A stretch of 64,000 nucleotides of DNA, taken from positions 620,001-684,000 of the forward strand of contig SNVD02011469.1 in the NCBI GenBank assembly GCA_013180625.2, given 5' to 3'. The notes under the pieces are model-generated. The model made no database searches. It was not told where the DNA came from and saw only the letters and a program-made list of their open reading frames with translations. Position numbers and translations under genes: made by a program. Positions 55,387 through 64,000 of this stretch are shown here, piece by piece. Positions within the stretch are counted from its first letter, which is position 1. Each line of letters opens with the position of its first letter. The DNA comes from Boswellia sacra. Its lineage: Eukaryota > Streptophyta > Magnoliopsida > Sapindales > Burseraceae.

Positions 55387-55689
55387 CTAACCCTTGTTAG
55401 AGCTTCCAAATTCTCCAGATTTATCATAACTTCTTCTTGACCTTGAGCTTCCGAATTTTCCACTAACTTGGCGAGCGTATGCAACAACAGCCTTGGCCCA
55501 TCTCCTGATCTTGTCCTTCAACTCATTCGAATCAACATCCTTCAAAGATGACCCTTCAGGCTCTATGGATATCTCCCTGAAGGAGAAACAGCTGTCATAT
55601 CGTCTGCGTTTCGAGCTGTTAACTCGATCCTTCTTCAAGGCAGCTTCACCACTCTTGCTTTTCAGAGAAAGAGTTTTCTTCACGGACAT
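55387..55689 (-). CDS. Small basic plant protein, function unknown
   Basis: A 100-residue single-exon frame starting MSVKKTLSLKSKSGEAALKK and ending SGEFGSSNKG. It is Lys/Arg/Ser-rich, with a central conserved-looking block CFSFREISIEPEG followed by LKDKIRRWAKAVVAYARQVS, an amphipathic helix. I have a weak memory of a plant-specific family with this FxEISxxP plus IRRWAKAVVxYARQ arrangement but cannot name it. No signal peptide, membrane span or zinc motif. A TATA-like box lies about 50 bases before the ATG. Codon use looks coding compared with the AT-rich flanks. It is transcribed away from the anoctamin gene side. Confidence 0.6.
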   Translation of the reverse strand: MSVKKTLSLKSKSGEAALKKDRVNSSKRRRYDSCFSFREISIEPEGSSLKDVDSNELKDKIRRWAKAVVAYARQVSGKFGSSRSRRSYDKSGEFGSSNKG

Positions 55690-55735
55690 GAAGGCTGCTT
55701 AATGTTTGTGAAAATGGAGTTGTACAGATTGCTGA

Positions 55736-55743
55736 ATTTATAT
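55736..55743 (-). promoter_or_regulatory. TATA-like box of the small basic protein
   Basis: Minus-strand ATATAAAT lies 47-54 bases before the ATG at 55,689, an acceptable distance if the 5-prime UTR is short. Confidence 0.4.
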
Positions 55744-55889
55744 GGTTGGAGAAGTGTTAAAGTTGGAGAAGTAACATAATATTCTAGTATTTCCAATGCG
55801 TGTAGTATTCTATTGACTTGACTTTTCAGCGTCTGATTTTCATTAGATTCCTGTAGAGTACACAATACCATGTTGAATATTCTGGTGCT

Positions 55890-57045
55890 AAAACAAGTTT
55901 TCAAAAATTAAAACATAACTGCATCCTGAGTTGTTTTTCGGAAACAATTTGTTGTATCCCTGCTTTCCAGAAAAAAAAACGATATTTTATTTTATTTCAA
56001 TTCTAAACCAAATGGGCATTTTCTATAAAAAATTTTTATATAACTTAACTGAAGTTTCATCAAAATTCCAAATTTCCATTAATGTCAATATTCTCACTCT
56101 ATATAATATAACATATTTTTATCCTTTTTTTTCAAATTTCATTAATAAAATTAGGTTTTGTGTATCTTTTTGTTTTTCTTTGTCTTAGAAAAAGAAATTA
56201 GAATGTTTGGCAACTCATCTAATTAATTAGTGTTAATTCTTCAAGGTGAATGGTTAATCCATAAGTGTTACAATTAGAAAAATGCACAACATTGACATAT
56301 TTTTTTGTTGTTATGTTTTAATTTATTAAGAAGATTTGGTGGAGAAGTAGAAATATATGGAGCGTTAGGTTCGACACATGTGTCTAACCACACATAAAAC
56401 AATAATTTCCAAGAAATTTAATTATTTTTATGTCAACGTCTATGAGTTGTACTTCTGTAGCAAATATCTCTACCACAAGTATCCATGAAAAGGATATAAT
56501 ATTCTTTGGCTGCAAAATTTATTTAATTGGGGAAATAGAGAGATGTGACGTAATTGATATATTTACGTAATTAACTTTCTTTAATCCTGTTATTATTAAA
56601 CAAATTAATCTAAGAAAAGCTTATATTATTTAGAAAACAGACGGTAAAAAAGGTAGTAGATTATATATTAAAGGTCATGTAATTGTGGTTTGAGAGAATT
56701 CGCATGACTCGTCTATTTCTAAACAATAAAACAACTACTGTTTCATGAACATTTATTATTTATTAGGTAAAACAGTAGAACAAGTTTGTATGTTGTCTGT
56801 CACAGTACAATTTTTTCCTTTTTAGTTTCCTTGTTTATGCGTGGTAGAATTTATACTCTTGAAATATTGGTGAAAGTTAAATTTTCATTTAAAATTAAAT
56901 ATTTAGACCTCATCTAGACCCTATTAAATTTAATTGCAATTCACATAATGACTACAAACAGAGGAAAATAGAGTTGCATAATAACTTTTTTTACACAATG
57001 ACTGTAAAAAATGAAAATAGGGTTTACTCCCTCGGCTCTTTCGAA
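55890..57045. repeat. Segmental duplication, left copy (partner 58,890-60,197)
   Basis: Shared landmarks in the same order: TTTTCAAAAATTAAAACATAA with GCATCCTGAG (55,895 and 58,903), TTTATATAACTTAA / TTCATATAACTTAATT, AAAAATGCACAACATTGAC (56,278 and 59,258), CACATAAAACAATAATTTCC (56,391 and 59,357), and ATTGGTGAAAGTTAAATTTTC (56,865 and 59,917). A third partial copy runs about 57,930-58,130. A shorter local duplication links 56,719-56,830 and 57,101-57,215 (TGTTTCATGAACATTTATT). Confidence 0.8.
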
Positions 57046-57082
57046 ATGGCACAAGGATTGAAGAAGCACTTGAGGAGGCAAT
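57046..57082 (+). pseudogene. RPS4 5-prime fragment
   Basis: Reads MAQGLKKHLRR, matching the first 11 codons of ribosomal protein S4 (MARGLKKHLKR) with substitutions. It sits at the end of the left segmental copy exactly where the longer RPS4 copy begins in the right copy. Sequence then turns into the local repeat at 57,101. Confidence 0.75.
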
Positions 57083-58889
57083 TAAAAAACAACATACTTC
57101 TAAAAAATAAAACAATATCTGTTTCATGAACATTTATTATTTATTATGTAAAATAGTACAATATGTTTGAATGTTGTGTGTAGCAGTACAATGTTTGTTT
57201 TTTAGTTATACTTTTTGATTATTAAGATATGAGTGGAAAGTAAATTATTTTTAAAAATGGATATACATAAATACAGAAATAATATTTCATTTTCATAAAA
57301 AAAAATTGCAAAATCAGTTTGACAAAACACATTCGCGAATTGTGATTCTACTATGAAGGAAAATTTTGGGCCAATTGTTAAATCTTACTATAAAAAATAG
57401 AGGGAAACTAGAGGATATTGCTCCTAAGCCTCCTACAGACTAATATACTGTATCATACAGAACCTAAATTAGGGTCCCCAATCTGGCTGGAGGCGCTTCC
57501 ATTAATAACAAAATTCATATGCAAAAATTGATATTTGGTGAAAAATTGGTAGTGCAATTTTATTTATATATTTGATAATAATTAATCAAGTATTTCATGT
57601 CAAAATAATCAATCCTTATAGTGATACATAATATGGTAAGAAACTTAAGAAATAATACTATAATATATGTCTACCGTGAAATATATTATGGTGAGTCCAA
57701 CATCATTTTACAAAATCCCAACGACAGGTTTCCGAAATAATCACAAAATCCTAATGACAGGCTTCAGAAATAATCAAAAAAATCAAAATCATTAGCAGTA
57801 AATATAGAAAATCTGAATTTTCACATTATATATATTTAGTATTAATTTCCAATGAGTGTGTGTATGTATATATATATATATAATTGTATTATAGTGTCAA
57901 CTGTACTCCTAGCTGGAGTATTAATCTATAAATTGTTACAACTACTATTCATAACGTTGACCCCTGTTTTTGTTTTAATTTATTAAGAAGATTCTTGGAC
58001 TAAGTAGTAGGATGATCTTCGTCACTAAGTCACACAAAACAATAATTTCCAGGAAATTTATTTAATTACATTATGAGTTGTACTTGTGTATCAAATATCT
58101 TTACCACAAACATCCATGACTCGAATAAAATATTCTACAGTGCCAAAATAGATAAACAAGGGAAATAGACAGATGTTATATATAATTGATAGATCTTTAT
58201 GTTAACACTCTTTAATGCCTTATTACTTATTAAGAAATTAACTAATTAAAACAAGAGATTATATTAATTATAACAGTAATACTATTCTTACAAACAACTT
58301 ATATAAAAATGTTCGGTATTTCGTTATTTAAAAAAACAGAACTTAATTATCATCATTTTGTAAACCACAACCGCATTTTGTGACAATAAAATGACATATC
58401 TAATTAAAAGTAGAAATATAGGTCACCTACATTTATAAATGTTTCTTCGCAACTCTTCCATGAAAACTAATTATTTAGGTAAACTGGAAATTGTTTTCTA
58501 TGTTGTGGGATAGTGTTATGTATTGAGATATTCTAACATTTTAGAAAGAGAATTATCCCTAAAGCAGAATCTTGAAAACTTCAATCTGAAATTATCTAAT
58601 CATATATAAAAATTTTAAATTTTAAATGATAGAAAAAAGATTAAAGGAATGAAGGTAAGACGACTATTCATAACAAAGAATAGTCTTAACTCTTCAAAAT
58701 ATGTGTATTTTTCTTTTATTTTTTATGTTTTGCAAATCTATGTTTTTAATGGTTGATTTAATAATTATTTTAATGAAGAAGAGATACCTTCATTATATCA
58801 CCTGATTTTAATAAAGACAAAAAACAAAAAAAAAAACAAAAATTATCTGGATGTTATACAATTTTATGAAAATCAATTGTTCCCATTTG
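57083..58889. other. AT-rich intergenic DNA
   Basis: Contains the third partial copy of the segmental repeat (about 57,930-58,130) and a short TA-dinucleotide run near 57,868-57,882. No gene is supported. Confidence 0.45.
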
Positions 58890-60197
58890 TTCCGAAAATA
58901 GTTTTCAAAAATTAAAACATAATCGCATCCTGAGGTTGTTTTTGAAATATTTAAAATAAAAACGTTTTTCTTACAATTTCTTGTACCCCGATTTCTAAGA
59001 ACAATAAATTTTATTTAAATTCTAAATCGTCATTTTCTACAAAACTTTTCATATAACTTAATTAACAAAAGTTCGATATCAATATTGTACCTCTACATAC
59101 CATGTAAGATATTTGTATACATTTTTTTTAATATATAATTTCATTACGACAACTAGTTTTCTGTATTGCATATTGCTTAGGTAACTCATCTAATTAATTA
59201 GTGTTAACGGTTCTAGGTGGAGGATTAATCTATAAATTAAGCTGTTACAATTAGAAAAATGCACAACATTGACTTTTTTGTTGTTGTTATGTTTTAATTT
59301 ATTAAGATTTGCTGGACAAAATAGATGTAAGCATTAGACACATGTTGTGTCTAACCTCACATAAAACAATAATTTCCAAGAAATTTATTTATTTATTTTA
59401 GTAACATCAATGAGTTGGAATTTTGTAGCAAATATGACTTGTCAATGGGTCTTGTTAGAGTTTGTATCGTTTTGTATTCGTGTCATTTTATATTAAATTA
59501 TGTTAATCCAAATTCGATCCATTAACTTATCAAGTCTAAATCTTGAAACTCAAACCCGACTGTTAACTTAATCTGTTATCCTAATCCAACAAATTTAACC
59601 CATTATTTGTTTTAAAATTAGACAATCATACGTGTAACATGATTTGTGTACATCCTAAACATAAGTAGGACTTTGATATATAATAAATATTTTAAAATCT
59701 ATTTAAATATCCAAATTTAATATAAATACAAATAAACAAAGTTTTATATCAAACATCATTCAAAAATCTATTTAAAGTATAATTACGATAAATAATTAAA
59801 AATATTCAATTATTAAACGATTTTTTAAATATGAAATAGATTATTCTATAATTTTTTTTTGTATTTTCCTATACACATTTTTTACTTTTGTTTGAGGTAG
59901 TATTTGTGCTCCTTGATATTGGTGAAAGTTAAATTTTCTTTTAAAATTAAATATTTAGACCTATCCTAGACCTGTTAAATTTAATTGTAATTCAGACTAT
60001 AAAAAGGAGGGTTGGGTTACATGATGAGCATAAAAAGAGAAAGTAGAGTTAGCTAATGACTATAAAACTATAAAAAGGGAAAGTTAGTGTTATAGAATCA
60101 CTATAATGACAAAACTATATAAAAGGGGAAGTATAAAAGGGGAAGTAGGGTTAAGTCACTCCCAGCAGCCGTAGCAGCGATAATATCAAAAATCGAA
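58890..60197. repeat. Segmental duplication, right copy, with TATA-like array
   Basis: Partner of 55,890-57,045. In its last 200 bases the motif ACTATAAAAAGG or a variant (CATAAAAAGAG, CTATAAAACTATAAAAAGGG, CTATATAAAAGGGG, GTATAAAAGGGG) recurs about six times between 59,996 and 60,137, directly before the RPS4 copy. Confidence 0.75.
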
Positions 60198-61017
<820 letters not shown>

Positions 61018-63064
61018 GTTTTATATGTTTAGTTGGTTTTATACGTTTTATATGTTATATTTCTCTGTATTTAGTTAGTTTTATATGTTTAGTCAATTGC
61101 AATTTAGTGAGTGCGGATCGCTACTATTTTCTTTATTTTTTTAATTTAATGAGAGCTGATTGCTACTATTATTTTCTCTAGCCGAAGTGGGCGAAATGGA
61201 TCTCTGTTTTTGAACTGTGTTTTGTCTTTGAATTTAGTTAAGCTTGGATATTATTTTCCAAACTACTTGAATCTTTAATCGGTGTACTTATTTCTGCCCT
61301 AAAAAAAAATAAAAAGGTAATTCATTAGCCTGTTAACATGGGAGGACTTTTACAGACAATATATATATTTTTTCTGTTGTAAAGTCTTTTTAAATAACCC
61401 TAATCTTTGAACGAATCTGATGTAAATTATAGCTAAACATTGAAAATATCAATTTCAGCCATTATCAAAGGGAATTTAATTCCATTGAATTAGTGTCTAT
61501 AGCCTTTAAAAGTTCATACAATAAAACATTTAAAGAATCTTAAATATTACAAAATAAAAATAGATATCTAGCTATTATAAACTCTTAAAACTATAATTAC
61601 ATAAATTCTACAACTGATATAATAGTTTCTATGGCAAACCTATTAGAGAGGTTCTTGCCATGTAGACTATGACATCAAGTTTTATAGTTTAAGTTATATA
61701 AAGTCTAATACTAATCCTACACAAATTAAACTATACCAACCCAACATATTTTTAAGATGCTAAAGTCAATACACTTTTAGAAAAATTATTTTATATTTCA
61801 TGTTATGCAGATCATGCCTGTCATGTGGAGAGCACGTTTTTAAGATGCTAAAGTCAATACACTTTTAGAAAAATTATTTTATATTTCATGTTATGCAGAT
61901 CATGCATGTCATGTGGAGAGCACAACTTGTGGTAATCAAGTATCATAACTATTTCGTAGATCATTCTAATATCATATTTTTAAAATCCCTTTTTGATTAT
62001 TATGCACTTGAGATTATCAAAATGCATGCGCACAAGGCCTCAAGCCTTATGTTGAAAAAAAATTTCTGAAGTTTTTTAAGCAATTTCAGTTTCAAGTGTA
62101 ATGTTATACTAAGTTTACAAGTTTGGCCTCCTCAAATATTTTGATAGAATGAATGAACATGGGCATATAAGAAATTTCATGTTAAATGGTCCCCATTTTT
62201 CTCAAGCATTCTCTCTCCTCCTTTCTTTTTTCCAAACTTAATCTCCTCTTTTCTTTTTTGCAAACTTATTCTCTGAAAAACTTTTGATTCAACATATGAG
62301 TTATGGGTAGAATAGAAATTTTAAGCTCAATGTTCCTCGCTTTATTATTAAATTACGCTCTCTCACATCTTAACTTTCTTTTGTTTACTAAAATATTGAT
62401 TTAATTTTATTTTTTATTTAAATACTAATATATTATTTTTCTTATCCTATTATAAATTTCTTCTTTTCTAGATTTTTTCCTACTTTAACAATATTTTCTT
62501 TAGTTTTGTCGACAATAACCTCAAATTGAGAAGGAAATTACTAAAACATTTACCACGGAATCAATTATAGATCATTTTCAAGATGTAAAAGAACATCAAG
62601 TATTATTTTGATTTTTGATATATGTATAAAAATTTTTAAGATTGTTAATTTTCTCTATTTTACATTTTTTTTTGGACTTAACCCCTTTTTATAATAATAA
62701 TTCTTGTTATGCATTTTAATTTTTATATTTTGTGTTAGAAAAAAAATTAATAAATCATTCCCCCAAACTTTGCATCCTGGCTCCAACGCTGCATGCAGAT
62801 GCGTATGTGTTTGCATGGAATGCTATATGTTGCAAATGATCTTAATTCTTATTTCACTCAAATTGCAATGTGTGTTTGTGTTAGTGTTTGTATGGAATGC
62901 TATAGGTTGCAAATGATCTTAATTCTTGTTTCGCTTAAATTGCATTATGTTTCGTCAACCAAGATTATAAGTCTATTGGGTTCCAAGATAACTATGTTGA
63001 TGGGATATTGGTTGTCCCGTGAATATTTAAACTAGAATACGATACATACAATCTATAAATGTAT
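61018..63064. other. AT-rich intergenic DNA with two local tandem duplications
   Basis: An 88-bp duplication occupies 61,750-61,925 (AAGATGCTAAAGTCAATACA twice). A 77-bp duplication starts at 62,809 and 62,886 (ATGGAATGCTATA twice). No gene is supported. Confidence 0.6.
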
Positions 63065-63434
63065 TGTTGGGATGCAATGCAAACTCAGAACAGAGATTTG
63101 GAAAAAAATCTACTTGTATTCACAAAGAAAATTGATATACAAGAATTATACAAAAACTCCCCTAAACTAATTCTGGAGCTCTCCTGGCTCTTTCACACTC
63201 TCAGAACTCTCTGGTTCTGGAACCTGGACTCTCTCTGGAATCTCTCTGATGCATATACAAGGCAGAATTCGTCCCATATTTATAAGGAAATTCTGCATAC
63301 AAATTCAAATCAAATTTGGCCACCTACCTTTGACTTTCAATGCATTCACATGGGAGGGATTCTGGAAGCCATGCATGTCATGCATGAGCTCATCAGAATT
63401 CTAGAACTCATGCATGTCATGCATGAGCTCATCA
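63065..63434 (-). mobile_element. 3-prime LTR of a Ty1/copia retrotransposon
   Basis: 370 bp. On the plus strand it runs from TGTTGGGATGCAATGC to GAGCTCATCA; on the element strand it begins TGATGAGCTC and ends CCCAACA (TG...CA). The polypurine tract GGATGGAGGGGGAGAAT abuts it at 63,435 onwards. A minus-strand TATAAATA lies in the middle (about 63,276-63,286). A 26-bp palindrome-rich unit, CATGCATGTCATGCATGAGC plus CTCATCA, is repeated at about 63,369 and 63,409. The flanking TGTAT (63,060-63,064) would be the target duplication, whose partner is outside the window. Confidence 0.8.
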
Positions 63435-63480
63435 ATTCTCCCCCTCCATCCCATGTGAAAGGGAGTAACAACAAAAGTAA

Positions 63481-64000
63481 TTAGACAGCTTCTAATCCAA
63501 CTATGTCTCTGCATAGTTCTAGCTTGTCTCTGGTGACCACTTTTGTTAACATGTCCGCTGGATTCTCCTTTGTATGAATCTTCACAAGCTTCAACAGTTG
63601 CTTGTCCATCACCTCGCGTATCCAGTGATAGCGAATATCGATATGCTTTGTTCGAGAATGGTACACTGAATTCTTGCTCAAATCCAGAGCACTTTGACTA
63701 TCACAGTGTACTTTGTACTCTTTTTGTTCAATCCCAAGTTCTTGGAGAAACCGCTTCAACCACAACATTTCTTTTCCAGCTTCCGCTGCGGCAATGTATT
63801 CTGCCTCTGTCGTGGATAGCGCAACACACTTCTGTAGTCTTGACTGCCATGAGACAGCTCCCCCTGCAAAAGTGTAAACAAAACCTGATGTAGATTTCCT
63901 ACTATCAGGATCTCCGGCCATATCTGAATCTGTATAGCCTTCCAAGATTGGATCAGCTCCCCCGTAACACAAGCATATCTTCGATGTACCTTTAAGGTAT
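63481..64000 (-). CDS. Ty1/copia polyprotein, C-terminal RNase H region (partial)
   Basis: The frame is open from the window edge (YLKGTSKICLCYGGADP) to a stop at 63,481-63,483, about 172 codons. It carries the RNase H signatures of copia polyproteins: GYTDSDMAGDPDSRKSTSG, ALSTTEAEYIAAAEAGKE, VHCDSQSALDLSKN, and HTRTKHIDIRYHWIR-type text (here HSRTKHIDIRYHWIRE), then KENPADMLTK. The catalytic acidic residues (D of TDSD, E of TEAE, D of CDSQ) are present. RNase H removes the RNA of the RNA-DNA hybrid during reverse transcription. No stop or frameshift, so the element is recent. Reverse transcriptase, integrase and gag lie beyond the right edge. Confidence 0.92.
   Translation of the reverse strand, partial: YLKGTSKICLCYGGADPILEGYTDSDMAGDPDSRKSTSGFVYTFAGGAVSWQSRLQKCVALSTTEAEYIAAAEAGKEMLWLKRFLQELGIEQKEYKVHCDSQSALDLSKNSVYHSRTKHIDIRYHWIREVMDKQLLKLVKIHTKENPADMLTKVVTRDKLELCRDIVGLEAV

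Overview
This is nuclear DNA from a flowering plant, most likely a woody rosid eudicot. A Sapindales or Citrus-like genome would fit the style of the NLR proteins, but that placement is tentative. The evidence is spliced genes with GT-AG introns, coiled-coil NLR (CNL) disease-resistance genes, jacalin-related lectins, a plastid ycf2 fragment, LTR retrotransposon pieces and long AT-rich intergenic DNA.

Region 1 (1-41.5 kb) is an accessory cluster built from repeated, decayed duplicates of four ingredients: CNL genes, jacalin lectin exons, the last exons of an anoctamin gene, and a CNL 3-prime-UTR exon. CNL-1 (6,967-9,696) and CNL-2 (21,856-24,681) are full-length and open. CNL-3 (35,528-38,395) is full-length except for one TAG. 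Two more CNL copies are truncated (10,222-11,019 and 16,777-18,607), and the second carries a 493-bp Tourist-like MITE. Jacalin domains are open at 27,921-28,629, 28,725-29,399 and 40,800-41,518; at least six other lectin pieces are broken. Passenger pseudogenes are a CAD/mannitol dehydrogenase fragment, a SWC6/ZNHIT1 copy that kept its introns, a CHMP1 3-prime end and plastid ycf2. A 3.8-kb solo LTR with a perfect 5-bp target duplication separates an orphan CNL promoter from CNL-3.

Region 2 (41.5-54.3 kb) is a conserved housekeeping block: jacalin lectin, CHMP1 (ESCRT-III, minus strand) and a 16-exon anoctamin/TMEM16-like gene. From memory this is the same set as Arabidopsis At1g73040, At1g73030 and At1g73020, so it is probably the ancestral locus from which the jacalin and anoctamin fragments of region 1 were copied. 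A 662-bp foldback element with an ACTAC target duplication lies between CHMP1 and the anoctamin gene.

Region 3 (54.3-64 kb) is AT-rich. It holds one small uncharacterised basic ORF (minus strand), a segmental duplication (55.9-57.1 kb versus 58.9-60.2 kb), an intronless RPS4 retro-pseudogene that lost its start region, and at the right edge the 3-prime end of a Ty1/copia element (minus strand) with an intact RNase H region and a 370-bp LTR.

The most unusual feature is the jacalin / anoctamin-exon / CNL-UTR chimera. It shares an identical breakpoint in two copies, so it formed once and was then amplified with the NLR cluster. I see no operon-like or CRISPR-like system. All coordinates and splice sites were read by eye.
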